Below, one piece after another: positions 24,901 to 36,732 of a stretch of 64,000 nt of DNA (the stretch's first letter is position 1; every line of letters begins with the position of its first letter). The position numbers and the translations under genes are program-made. The DNA is from Ichthyophthirius multifiliis (Eukaryota; Ciliophora; Oligohymenophorea; Hymenostomatida). The notes beneath the pieces are model-generated. The model worked only from the letters and a program-made list of their open reading frames with translations, made no database searches and was not told the origin of the DNA. The DNA lies in assembly GCF_000220395.1 (NCBI RefSeq), contig NW_004085973.1, positions 49,644 through 113,643 on the forward strand, given 5' to 3'.

Positions 24901-26026
24901 AATACAAAAATAGAAGAAAAAAATACAGAAAATTATTAATTTTAATTAATGTAATCTAATAAACTAATATAAAAAAATAACTAAACAAAAATTATATAAA
25001 ATTCTCCTTCTATAATTAAAAAGCAGAAACTAAAACAAAATAATTGAAATTAAAAAAATTATTTATATATTTTAAAAAAGTAATAATTTAATATAAAAGC
25101 CTGACAAATTAGAATAAAAATTTATTGTTTTTTTTTTTTTCAATATTATTATTTTTATATATAAATTATAATAAAATGAATATTAAAGTTATTAATTAAT
25201 AAAATAAAAAAAAACTAGTTTAAAAATAAACATTTCCAGTAATATACTAACAGATGAAGGCGAAAAAATATAAACAGTAAGTCGAAGAACATTTAGAAAT
25301 ACTAAAAATTTACCAAATTTAGAAATCGGAAAACGCGCAGTAAGCGAAAACTAATCAAATACAAATAAATTTACTAAAATAACAAATAAAGGTCAATTAT
25401 TTGGAAACATATGTAAGGAAATAATGTAAAATCTAAATAACTTATAGAAAAGAATTCATAGTAAAAAACAATACTATAATAATGTAGTAAAAATATTAGC
25501 CAATAAAAGTAGTTTTTTAAATGAAATTTTAATAAATGAAGAACAAAAGGAAATCATTTGTGACCAATTCTAAATATAGAAGAGTTTACATAAAATTATT
25601 AGCAATGATATATATAGACATGATAAAATATAATAAAGAAATATTATAAAGTATTTAAAGATTGAACTTTAAATCTTTAATAATGAAATATATAATCTCT
25701 ATCTTACTTTTTAATGTTAAAAACTCAAAAGATTACATGAATAAATTTAAAATGAAATGACTGTTGTAGATAATTTAAAAGGAAAATTATAATTTAAATA
25801 TTATCCAAATTTTGAAAAAAAAGTTAATTTAATAAATAACTTCTCCCTTAATAAAATGCCTATTACTTATAATAAAGAAAAGTATGAATTCTTTGAACAA
25901 AAATTGGGTCCTTTTTAGTTTATTTCTTAAGAAAACAGATATATTTGTTCAGAATTAGAAAAAATTCTATGTGATTTAAAAGATAGTAATTATACATAAA
26001 ATAATCCTTATAAGCAATTCTTTTGA
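12921..26026 (+). CDS. giant kinesin-12/KIF15-like motor with extreme coiled-coil tail
   Basis: ATG 12921. The motor domain spans exons 12921-13206, 13253-13536, 13587-13748 and from 13805; introns are 46, 50 and 56 bp. Motifs: [15 protein letters not shown]-loop [12 protein letters not shown] (residues ~103-114, joined across intron 1), switch [12 protein letters not shown], switch [10 protein letters not shown], and [20 protein letters not shown]. The motor end, [15 protein letters not shown], resembles KIF15/kinesin-12, plus-end motors of spindle microtubules. About 11 kb of Lys/Glu/Gln/Asn-rich coiled coil follows, with tail introns at 24027-24081, 24180-24239, 24327-24414 and 24518-24572. 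A less repetitive C-terminal region ([20 protein letters not shown] onward) ends at TGA 26024. Frame changes in A runs (near 15395, 15755, 17500, 17850, 18405, 20640 and others) prevent exact exon calling. About 4,200 residues is an estimate. A split into two genes near 25.1 kb is possible, though one frame is open across it. Confidence 0.75.
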
Positions 26027-26105
26027 AATTTTGATTGATTTCATTAATAAATAACTTTAATAAAATAAAGAAAAATATTATTTATATAAAATAATAAATA
26101 CTACA

Positions 26106-26184
26106 TGATATTTTATATTTAAAAATACAAGAAAAAAAACAAAAACAAAAAATCTAAAAAAAAAACAAAAAAAACAAAAAAAAT
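26106..26184. repeat. A-rich (AAAAC)-type microsatellite upstream of VPS11
   Basis: Runs of four to eight A separated by single C fill the region just before the VPS11 start codon. A very similar tract forms intron 2 of the same gene. Confidence 0.6.
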
Positions 26185-29100
26185 ATGTAATAAAAAACAC
26201 AAAAAGGCGAATAATAATATAAGAAATTTCAATTTTTTTAAGAAACAGAAATTGAAGATAAATCAAAAAACCATACAGAACATTCCTTATCAGATGTAGA
26301 CATAAGTAAAGGCGAATACATAAATCATCGATTATATTTTTGTTCAAAGAAGTTAAGCACTATATTTATACATGAAAAGGATTAAATAATCTATAGTTTT
26401 TAACCTTTTTAGCACCAATTATATTCTATATATAAATCTCCATAATATTTACTTGCATATGGTTCAGAAAGTTAAGAGCATACATATTCTTATTTAAAAA
26501 TATATTCTCCAGAATAATAATAGGAAAATCCTTTAAAATTAATTCGAACAATATAAATAGGGAAAAATCTCCAAAGTAAAGATTGTATGTCCTTTACTTT
26601 AACTTAAGATTTAACAGCCATTGCACTTGGATTTAAAGACGGTAATGTTATTTTATTAAAGTCTATTGATTTGGCAAGCTAGGCTTACAAAGAGTTTAAT
26701 ATTAAACCTAGTAATTAGAGAATTAAATAACTTTTCCTTTCTAAAATTGATTAGTGTATCCATTTATTTGTTTGTACTGATGAAAACATTCAATGCTGGC
26801 AAGATTGTACCAAAAAACATATACTTTATTAACCAGGAGGATAACTTTTTGATCTTACTGCTAAAGGAACTCTTATCGGATGTTGTAATGCTGATAATTC
26901 TACAATTATGGAATTCGATATAAAGGAAAAATTAAGATAGTTTGCTTTTGAAGATGAAAATTGGTTAAAAAATGTTAATTAAAAAATATATATAAACTTT
27001 TAAAATATAAATTTAATTAATTTTTTTTTAAAAAAAAAATAGGAAATAAGATGTTTCAAAAATAATTATTTAATAATTCTTTCTTTCTAAAAAGAAGATT
27101 TTTAGATTACAATATTTGATTTATTAAATGAATATATAGCCTTTAAATAAAACTATAAATCCATATAATAATTAATAATTTCTCAAAACTTTATTCATTT
27201 AATGCATATGACATAAAAAGGAGAAAAAAAGTTAATAAAACTAGTCGAAAGAGAAAATGCTTATAAAATCGAATATTTCTTTAAGCGTTCATTTTATGAA
27301 GTAGCTTGGAAATTCGCAAAAAATCAAAATTCAGATCTTTCTCTATTAGCAGAAATATCAAGACTTCATGGAGATAATTTATATGGAAAAGTAAAAAACT
27401 AAAAAAAACAAACAAAAACAAACAAAAACAAACAAAAAAACAAAAACCAAGGGTGAATTCGAATTAGCTATAAAAAAGTACATAGAAACAGTAGGATATA
27501 TTGAACCATCATACATAATCCGAAAATTTTTAGATGTCGCACATATAGATTATTTAATATAATATTTGGAAGAAGTACACTCTAAAAAATAAGCAGACAA
27601 GCATCACACAGCTTTATTATTGAATTGTTTTGTAAAGTAAAAAGACATTAAAAAACTTGATAAATTTCTAAATGAATAAAATTATGATTCTCAACTTTTT
27701 GATATAGAAACTGCAATTAAAGTTTGTAGAGAAAGTAAAAACTTAGATTTAGCTTTAAGACTAGCAGAATAAAATAAATAAAGTGAATAATATTTAGATA
27801 TTCTTTTAGAAGAGGAAGAAATGGAAAATAATGGAAAATCAGCTTCAAAAGCTATCGATTATATAAGGACAAAAGTTGATTTATAGGACAAAGTAAAATT
27901 CATATTAGAATTCGGGTAAAAACTAATGAAAAATAACCCAAAAGAATGCCTTGAACTTATTTAAAAAATCGTTCTTTTGTCCCATATAGCAACTTAAATT
28001 AATTCTAAAAGATCTTAGTCAAATTAAGCAGAATTAAAAATTACTGACATGAAAAGTAAATAGGTTTTGTAATATTTTAGTCTTTCAGAATAGGATGCTG
28101 AATAAATTTCTTAAACTACTTTTAGAAAACCTGATGAGTTTTTCCATATTTTTATTTCAGGAAAAGATGATTAACTAGAAGCTTATTTAAAGTTTTTACT
28201 TGAAGAAGTTGATAATTTATAAAACGATAAAGCTGTTTTTCATAGATTCTTTGAGTTTTATTTAGAAATTTATTAAGATGATTCGAAAAATGAAATGTAT
28301 TTATTAATCTTTTTTTAACAACAAAATTATTATTATATATATAATAGAAAAATTGGTCCACTTACTTTGAAAGAAAATGTTAAGTTTTAAATAATAGATG
28401 TACTTAAGAATCCAAAATATGAAAAGAAATATGATAAGAACCATCTTTTAGTATTATTTAAAATGTATAATTTTGCACCAGGAATAATTCATTTATGTCA
28501 ATAAATGCAATTAAAAGAAGAATTACTTAACTTTTATATTACTAATAATGAAAGTGATAAAATTATTGAATTATGTTCTACAGAATCATAAGAAACTAAT
28601 TTATGGGTTTAAGTAATGTATATTGTATTTAAAATTATATTAAAGATATAAAAAAAGGCACTTAAATATTTCACAAAATAAACAAAAAATGAAAAAGTAT
28701 AAGCTGATAATGAAAAGAAGCTTAATACAATATTACTTAATATATAAAATTTAAATACATTGTCACCTTTATTAGTACTTAATATATTGGCTAAAAATAA
28801 GAATGTTAAATTTAAATCTATTAAAGATTACTTTATAAAAAAATTAGAAGAAGATTAAAAACAAATATAAAAGGATTAAGAAATAGTAAACAAAAATACT
28901 AATTAAGCAAAAGAACATAGAGAGGAATATTAGAAAATAAAAACTTAAGCAAAGGCAATTTTTTTAAACAAAAAAAATAAAAAAAATCGATATTTATTTA
29001 TTACTTTTTAGGTTTTCAACATTAAAAAATGTTCAGATTGTGAAACAGATCTTTCTAATCCTAGAGTTCATTTTATGTGCGGACATTCATATCATGAAGG

Positions 29101-29308
29101 ATGCTTACATAATGAAAGAAAGGAAAAAGAATGTGAAAAATGTAGTTTAGAATTCAAAAGTGTATTAGAAAGAAAAGAATAATTTGATTCACAAATAAAT
29201 GACTCAAAATAATTCTTAGAAAGTCTTAACTAATCTAATAATAAATTCGATATTATTTCTGGTTATTTAGGAAAAGGACTTTTTTCAAGAAACATGTTAA
29301 ATAAATGA
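26185..29308 (+). CDS. VPS11: VPS11, HOPS/CORVET tethering subunit with RING finger
   Basis: Four exons: 26185-26973, 27043-27390, 27452-28954 and 29012-29308, 978 codons before TGA 29306, close to the ~940 residues usual for VPS11. The N-terminal half is beta-propeller-like (FTLTQDLTAIALGFKDGNVI, VCTDENIQCW). The middle is a clathrin-repeat-type helical solenoid starting ENAYKIEYFFKRSFYEVAW. The C-terminal RING-H2 uses Cys887, Cys890, Cys903, His905, His908, Cys911, Cys921 and Cys924 (segment VHFMCGHSYHEGC). VPS11 is a core subunit of the HOPS and CORVET complexes that tether vesicles to endosomes and vacuoles. Introns are 69, 61 and 57 bp; the last starts with GC rather than GT, and removing it restores the family's AKVF-x3-KC junction. 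The start is the first ATG after an AAAAC tract. Confidence 0.93.
27391..27451 (+). repeat. VPS11 intron 2, made of an (A,C) microsatellite
   Basis: A 61-bp intron with GT...AG ends whose body is almost only A runs broken by single C residues. The flanking exons join in frame (LYGK/GEFELAIKKY). Confidence 0.7.
28955..29011 (+). other. GC-AG intron in VPS11
   Basis: The 57-bp segment begins GCAATT and ends TTTTTAG. It is a multiple of three without TGA, so reading through is possible, but it would insert a Lys/Asn-rich and hydrophobic 19-residue stretch just before the RING finger. Removing it joins QAK to VFNIKKC, which matches VPS11 homologues. Confidence 0.65.
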
Positions 29309-29839
29309 AATATAATAATAATATTTAAAAGAAGAAAAAAATAAATAAAAAAAGATATTTTTATATATTTATTAAAGTAAATAATTTTTTATTAAATAAA
29401 TTTATTTTTTATTTATTTAAATATATGTTTCTTAAAAGTCAAATCTTTTTTTAATTCTCTTTTCTTTAAAAATAATAAATTTAGGAAAGAAATTAATATA
29501 AGAAAATCTAATAAATATATTTATATTTTCTTAAAAAATATTTTGTTAAATAGAAAATTTTTCAACTTAAACAATAAAAAACATTAAAATTAAATTAAAT
29601 TTAACTATTAACTTTTAATATTTTTATACCATATTTCTATCTGAAAAGCTCGAAATATAAATACCTTTAATATATTCTAAAGTTTTTATAAATTAATAAC
29701 TTCATTATTATTTAAAATATAATTTAAATACCTTTCTAAAAAGTTTTACTAGGTTTTATTTATTTAAATTTATTTTTAATTTAAGGAAGTATATTTATAC
29801 AATCGTCTTTATAAAAAAAAAGTTAAATAAATTATAATT
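29309..29839. other. intergenic AT-rich stretch
   Basis: 3' flank of VPS11; no gene recognised. Confidence 0.5.
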
Positions 29840-30930
29840 TTTGATTGTTATGAATTTTGTTTATTTATTACTGTTTAAATTTTAATTTATAAAATATATT
29901 TCTTTTATTAAACTTTTATTATATGATCATATATGTTTTTGTACTATTTGTTTTCAATAATACTCTCAATAAAATTAATTTTAGTCTCATATTAGTTTTA
30001 ACTGGTTTTTTATTTATCTTCATCTTCCAAAAAATTAAATCAAATTAAGATAATTATTATTTCTTTATATCTTTAACTTTTAGATAATACTAATTAATCT
30101 GTCATAATTGATTTTTTATTATTCTTTTTTATATTTATAAATATTTTGTATAAAATAATATAATTATTAGTAATATATTTAAAAGATCTCTATAAATCAT
30201 TTTCTGAATTTTCATATTAAAATTATTATCTTGTAACTATTTTTTAAATACTTTTTACATTATATAATGTATAAATATTATGCAATTATTTTTGATTTTA
30301 TAAATATATATAATTCATTTTAAATTAAGCTTTTTATTATAAGTTTTGAATTTACATCAGTTTATTAGCTTTTAATACTAATATTTTAAAAATTTTATTT
30401 AATAATATAATTATAGTCTTCATATTTTAATTAATATATTTAATTGTTTATTGCTTTTTAATTTCGTATTTTTATTTAATTTATTCAAAGCTTTCTTATA
30501 TATTTTTCAAAGAAATTATTACATCTTTGATTTTATCTACATCCTTCATTTATTTTATTGAAATTCAGCACTTCATTTTATTATAATTTTTAGTTTTTTA
30601 ATATTCAAGTTCCTTGTATGATTTCTTATTCATTTAAAGTTTGTAGATTATTTTTTTATTTAAGTATTTTTTTACATAATGTTTTTCAAATTCTATTCTT
30701 TGTTTATGATATATTTTTTTAATGAAAAAGGATTAAAAAAATTTTTTCACTTTAAATTATCTACAGCATACTTAAAATCAAGTGTATTATAATATTATCC
30801 TCTTTTAAATATATTTTATGTTTTAATATTTTTGTAAATATATATTTAAAACTAAAAAATCTTTCATTACTTAATGTATCTTTTTTTTACTAAAACAGTA
30901 ATATTACTTATTAGTTTGTTATAATTTATT
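29840..30930 (-). pseudogene. broken coding-like region, Lys/Gln/Asn-rich
   Basis: Reading the minus strand in the ciliate code gives several coding-like blocks in shifting frames: near 30700-30575 (RIEFEKHYVKKYLNKKIIYK), 30550-30440 (MKDVDKIKDVIISLKNIQES) and 30215-29840 (SENDLQRSFKYITNNYI, then FLEDEDKQKTSQNQYETKIN). They are separated by TGA codons or frame changes. The composition is like the helical coiled-coil proteins elsewhere in the window. It could be a decayed gene, or a real gene with unrecognised introns plus homopolymer indels. No family is recognised. Confidence 0.35.
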
Positions 30931-31481
30931 GTTTTCTATATATACATTTTTTTTTAAATAAAGCTCAATCAATAAAAAAAAACAGAGAAAAATATATATA
31001 TTGATAATTTTTTGTTATTGTTGAGATATAAACAGTTCAGCGTAAAAATAAAAAATCTATAAACAAGTCAAATAACTTTTCACTCATTTTAAAAGTTTTA
31101 ATTAAAAATCATATATTATATTTATATTTCTATTTAAGGTATTTGTTTTATTATTGACACAAATATATTCCTTTTAATTTCCTAAAATACTTTTACTAAA
31201 AAGGATGCCTGCTAAGAGCATAAAAATATTATATTAATAAAAGCAAATAAAATTTTTAAATAGCAATAGAAACATTATAATAAACATATTAATTTTAAAT
31301 AAAAATATAATGAAAAGTCTTAAAATAATATGGTTAACAAAGCTAAAAGCAATTAAAAAATATTTAAATTTTTAAAAATATTATAATTCTTATCAATACA
31401 TAATTAATATTTTTAAATTGTATTGAATTTTAGTGAAATGAAGTCCAAAAAAAAAATATATATTTCTTTCAAATAAAAACT
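30931..31481. other. intergenic AT-rich stretch
   Basis: No coding sense found. Confidence 0.45.
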
Positions 31482-31727
31482 ATGGCAATTAAATAAACAA
31501 AATTTATATAAGTGTCTGAATTTAAAAAATTGTAAAACTAATTAACAATAACTATAGAAAAAGTATTAGAAAAATAAGATAAAAAATAATGTTTAGATAT
31601 AAAAGTAAATGAATTTTTTTTAGTTAAAAATAAACATATTTAATAGACAAATATTATTAAAGTATTTTGTCGTTGTTGTTAAAATTAAAAAAATACTTTT
31701 TTAATAATAATAAAACTTAGATATTGA
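31482..31727 (+). CDS. short hypothetical ORF
   Basis: ATG 31482 to TGA 31725, 81 codons in the ciliate code. The sequence looks protein-like rather than random (VSEFKKLQNQLTITIEKVLE, VFCRCCQNQKN) and has a Cys-x-Cys-Cys cluster. It may be the first exon of a longer gene or a fragment. No family is recognised and no neighbour gives context. Confidence 0.35.
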
Positions 31728-32485
31728 AATAAATAGATATTAATTTTACAATATAAAAGCTTTTAAAATATATAAAATAAATTAAAAATGATAATTTTGT
31801 TTTAGATTTGATAACTAAATATACGAAAAATTTAAAAGTGTTTAAAATATATCTTCGGAATTCTTCTTTTTTAACTTTAATAAAACAATAATTATTTTAA
31901 AATTTATTTATAAAAATCTATTTTTTAGTTTTTAAATAATAAAATATAAATTATATTTCTTTTTTTTATATAAACACAGCATTAAATTAAATATTATAAA
32001 AGAAAAATAATATATAAATATTAAAATAATAAATATTAGAAAAATAAAAATATTTTTTATTTTTATTTTGGTAATCTGTATATTAATTTATTCATATTTA
32101 TGTATATTATTTAATATAAAATTTATTAATATTAAACAATAATATTCAGAAGTGAGAATAATTTAAAAAAAATTAAATTATAAAATAAAATTTTTAACTA
32201 AGTAACATACAATTTTTAATAGGTTTAAATAATATTAAACGAAAATAATTATTTTATAATATATAAATCATAAATAATTATAATGTATAATATATCAAAC
32301 TTTTTTTTAAAATTTTATACATATAATACAAAAAAATATATTTAATGATATTTTATATATATACATTATTTATAAAAAAAAAAATTTATAAAATAAATAA
32401 AATTATTAAAAAAAAACATATTAAAAAATAATATTTAATTTTTATCCACATATAAAATATAATAATATATAATCAAAATAAAAAA
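31728..32485. other. intergenic AT-rich stretch
   Basis: No gene seen; A/T runs throughout. Confidence 0.5.
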
Positions 32486-33842
32486 ATGCAGACTGACTAC
32501 AAATAAAATAACTAATCTTAATAAGATGATTCTAAAAATTAATTTTATAATCAAAAAAATGGAAATAGTTATAATATACCATCAAATAATTAAATTAATT
32601 AGTAATAATTTTAATCTAAACAAATATAAAATCCTGAAAATAATAATTAATACTAAAACACAATAATTAATTTTAAAATTCTCAAAAATATTATCAAAAC
32701 AATTAATAATAATATCCATCTGAACTTTAAAATAATAATTAATAATTTTAGTAATCTAATTATTAATAAAATAATTAATAGAATTTAAACAATATAAATG
32801 ATTAAAAAAATAACATTTAAAATGCTTAAAATAGTAGAAGTAAATCAGAAAATAATCTAGATTAGCGATCTCCATAGAATAATAATTATTAATAAAATTA
32901 TAATAATTTTAATAACTCGAATAACTCTGTGTTTTATAATTATGCACCTCCTAATCCTATGATAGATGATAACAAAAATAATTATAAATATTAATAATAG
33001 AGGAATTTTACATAATATAATGAATAAGATTGGAAATAAAAATATTATGAAAGTGAGGAGAAAAGAAAACTTTTAGAAATTTAAAATAGGCATTTATTCG
33101 ATGAGATTGAATTTTTGAAAAAAAATGGCAATTATTAGGAAAAATTTAATATTAATTATGAATATTATAATGAGCTATAAATAGAATTAAATAAATTAAA
33201 ATTATTAATTGAAGAAAAGTCTTTGGAATGTGAATTTTTAAAAAGATAATAAAATAAAGAATTACATGTGGAAAAAATAATGTTTTTAGTTCTTAATAAA
33301 TAAATAATAAATAAATTTAATCCTATAATGGATATAATAATTAATTTAATTAAAATCAACTCAATAATAATTAATATAATTAAAAAAATTGGAATTAATA
33401 TAATAATAAAATTTTTGAGAATATAAATTACTTAAATAGTTTTGAGTAGAAAAATTATGAAGCTAAATAATTAAAACAATAATTCTATTAAGATTAAAAA
33501 AGAATAAATGAAAATTTGAAATTAGCAAAATTTTAATAAAATAATAATAATGGCTTTCCTAATATTTCTAATTTTTATACTAATTAAAATATAAGTTAAT
33601 CACCAATCTATAATAATAATTTTCAAAAATTATAAACTAATAATATGTACTAAGATGACGAAATTACATAAGAATTTGACTAAATTTAAAATCATATTAA
33701 TTATATTGTAGAATAATAAAATATTTTATAAAAGAGGTGTTAAGAATAAAATAGTTAAATGACTAATCAAATATAATATTTAAAAAATATTATTTAAGAA
33801 AAATTGAATTTAGTTAAAGATAAAAAAATCAATAATTTTTGA
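32486..33842 (+). CDS. Asn/Gln-rich protein with central coiled coil
   Basis: ATG 32486, end TGA 33840. The first ~200 residues are Asn/Gln/Ser-rich and probably disordered (e.g. VFYNYAPPNPMIDDNKNN). A helical segment follows (EKRKLLEIQNRHLFDEIEF; NELQIELNKLKLLIEEKS), then more Asn/Gln-rich sequence and a final coiled coil (DEITQEFDQIQNHINYIVEQ). The coding sense changes frame twice, near 32660 and near 33270 at an A run, so two assembly indels are likely. No catalytic motif is visible. About 450 residues if both indels are corrected. Confidence 0.6.
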
Positions 33843-34516
33843 AATTTAAAAATAAAAAATTTATATATAAGTTTTTATTATACAATAATTTGTTTTTTAC
33901 TTAAATTTATAAAAAATATATATATAATAATTTATCTGAATGTTAAATATAATAAAATTTAATTTAATGATTAAAGAATTTTTTTTAAAAAAATATTTGT
34001 AATATTAAATAAATGAAAGGTAATTAATATTAATTTAAATTTGATATTTTTTACAAAAACAAATAATTTTTTATTCATTTTATGATTAGAAATTATTATT
34101 TTATGAGAATTTTATATAAATTATTATAAAATAAATAAATTCTATATATATATATCTGTAATAAAATTTTATGATAATTATACTAATATACAATTGAATA
34201 ATTTTATATTATATTTATTAATATTATAATATATTTATTATTTTATAAATACATATTAATAACAATATAATGAAAAATAAATATGAATTATTTAATTATA
34301 TTGTATTTTTTTTTTAAATAGTATTACTTTTTTAATATATTTTAAAAATTCAGTAATTTTGTATTTATAAATGAAAATTTTAAATAAATTAAAAAATTAT
34401 CATTTATATTTATGTTTTATATAAAAATTAATGAAATATAAATTTAATTTTATATAATTATAAAGGCATTTTAAAAGTAAAAAAAATCTATAGTCATATA
34501 CACAAATAAATTAAAA
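33843..34516. other. intergenic AT-rich stretch
   Basis: Nothing recognisable. Confidence 0.5.
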
Positions 34517-34996
34517 ATGCATTAATAAGATAATACGCTAAATGTAATTTATCGAAAAATCCGTTTTTCAATTTATTAATAATTAAAAATTTAAAATTTA
34601 AAAAGATCAAAGAAATTATTAAAATACCTATTTAAAATTAAAAAAATAGATATTATATGTACAGCTAATAATTTGTTTAATTGATAAAATATATACCTTT
34701 TTTGAGAAATACCATTAAAATCCTGAGAATTTTAATTTAGCTTATTTATGATATAGTCTATAAAATTTTAATTTTTTTACAAAGAATAAACTATATTTAA
34801 TGAAAATTATTTATCAAAAAGATTTTATAATATAATCTATGTAAAAGCAGTAGTATATTAGACTGAATTAATTGAAGGTTCTGAATTGGAAATTTAATAA
34901 TACTTAGAAAAGAAATACTTTTAACATGTAATATATTATTAGAGTGATATTTTTGCCTTTGTCCCTTATAAATAATAGAATTAATTGAAATATTGA
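34517..34996 (+). pseudogene. small frame-broken gene, unknown family
   Basis: ATG 34517 opens ~51 codons (NTLNVIYRKIRFSIYQQLK, IDIICTANNLFN) to a TGA. Coding sense resumes in other frames (EKYHQNPENFNLAYL) and ends with a convincing block, NIIYVKAVVYQTELIEGSEL, then DIFAFVPYKQQ, to TGA 34994. Together these suggest one protein of ~150 residues with two or three frame breaks or an unrecognised intron. No family identified. Confidence 0.4.
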
Positions 34997-35753
34997 AAAA
35001 ACACAGATAAATAATAAAATTAAGTTAGGGTTTTTAATTATATTTATTAAAAAAGAATTTTATCTAATTATATTATTTTAAAATATATAGTTTTAAATTT
35101 CTATTAATTTATTATAATTAAATCTAATTTCTGCTTTATTAAAGATTTTTTATAATTTTTTTTTTTCTTAAATTTGGTCAATTATATTCAAAAAAAAAAG
35201 TTAGATGGTTCAATTTAAAATATTAATTTTTGTTTTTTCGATAAATATGTTAAAAAAAAATATTTAATTTACTTTAAATATACTTTATTAACATATTATT
35301 GGCTTTTATATTTTTTAATTTTTCTGTATTTTTATAATTCAATCAAAAAATAAAAAAAGTGTGAAATAAACGAGTCAATTCCTTTTTTTATTTATAAATT
35401 TAGTTTAAAATAAAAAAAATATATCATATATATCTTTTTTTATTTATAAAATTTATAATTAAATCAATTTAAAATAAAAAATTAATGAAAAAAATAATAT
35501 CAATAAAATTAAATATTAAATATTTAGAAATATTAATCCTTTATTATTATCAAACATTCAATATATAAATTTAACTAATATTAAAATATTACAAAATATT
35601 AAATTATTAAAAGAAATTATTTAAATTATTTTATTTGATTTGCATATAATTTTTTATTTTAAAAATTATTATAATAACATATCTTTTAATTTGATTTAAA
35701 AATTTATAAATATTTTAAAAGAAAACATTAAATACAATAATAAACTTGATTTC
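34997..35753. other. intergenic AT-rich stretch
   Basis: No gene seen. Confidence 0.5.
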
Positions 35754-36273
35754 ATGAATAAAGATGAAGAAACTTAAGAAAAACAAGATTAATACTTAAA
35801 TATCTTGTAAATGTATTAATTATTAGAAATTAAACTTAATAAATTTTGAGAAAGTCACAAATAAGAAATAGAAAAATTAGAAGAAAAAATTAATATTTAA
35901 AGTTAATAAATAGAAAAAGTAAAATTCTATATTTAATATTATCTTTTGTTTAATCTTTATTTATATAAAGTTAAGAACTTAATAAAATAGTGATCATAAA
36001 ATTTAATCTGATAATAATTTAAAAAATTTTATCTGTGAAAAAGTATGGAAATATATATCTCAAGGATCTTGGAATAATAATATAATATAGTTTTGCAATG
36101 GTTTTTATATTAATCATACTGAAAAAAAAATATATCAATATTACATTAAAAATGAAATTATATTTTGTTAAAGAAATGATAATGATTACAATGCTCAACT
36201 GGATAAAGATAATACCCTTAAAGTTTATTATCCCTTAAAAGGTTGGTATGTAAAAATGGAAAGAGTTAAATGA
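35754..36273 (+). CDS. hypothetical protein, two exons, with one in-frame TGA
   Basis: ATG 35754; exon 1 to 35918, a 52-bp GT...AG intron at 35919-35970, exon 2 35971-36273 ending at TGA 36271. About 155 residues. Exon 1 is acidic/helical (ESHKQEIEKLEEKINIQSQQ); exon 2 is a compact aromatic-rich region (ICEKVWKYISQGSWNNNIIQ, LKVYYPLKGWYVKMERVK). A TGA at 35847-35849 sits in exon 1 with the same frame open on both sides, so this is a point change rather than an indel: a sequencing error, a pseudogene mutation, or recoding. No family recognised. Confidence 0.5.
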
Positions 36274-36732
36274 TTAATATTAATTCATAATAAAATTAAA
36301 TATTTAATTAAATAATTTAAATAAAAATATATTATATATTAAAAATAGTAAAATTAAAATTATTTTTAATTAAAATAACTATTTTAATATTATAATAAAA
36401 TACTTATATATAATTAAATATTATATTTAATTAAAATATTTTTTTTTTTATATTTATCAAAAGTTTTAAATTTATATAATTTATACTTCATTTATTATAA
36501 TAAAAATAAAATTTATAAAAAAAAAAAAACGTTATTAATAGAAGATAACTATGTTTTATATATTGCTAATAACTTTAATTATATCTATTATAAATAAATT
36601 TATCATTAAAAAAATACATTAAATTAAAGAATATTAAAAAAAAAAAAAAATTCAATAAAATTAAACAATCAAATAATAAAAATTAAAAAAAATAAAATAT
36701 AATTTTATTAAAATTAATAATAAAATAAAAAT
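36274..36732. other. intergenic AT-rich stretch
   Basis: Poly-A/T patches, no gene. Confidence 0.5.

Noticed and set aside
24573-25188. A separate gene starting at the ATG near 25175
   Set aside because: From that ATG the frame does not lead into the later coding sense, whereas the upstream tail frame runs through; kept as part of the kinesin with caution.
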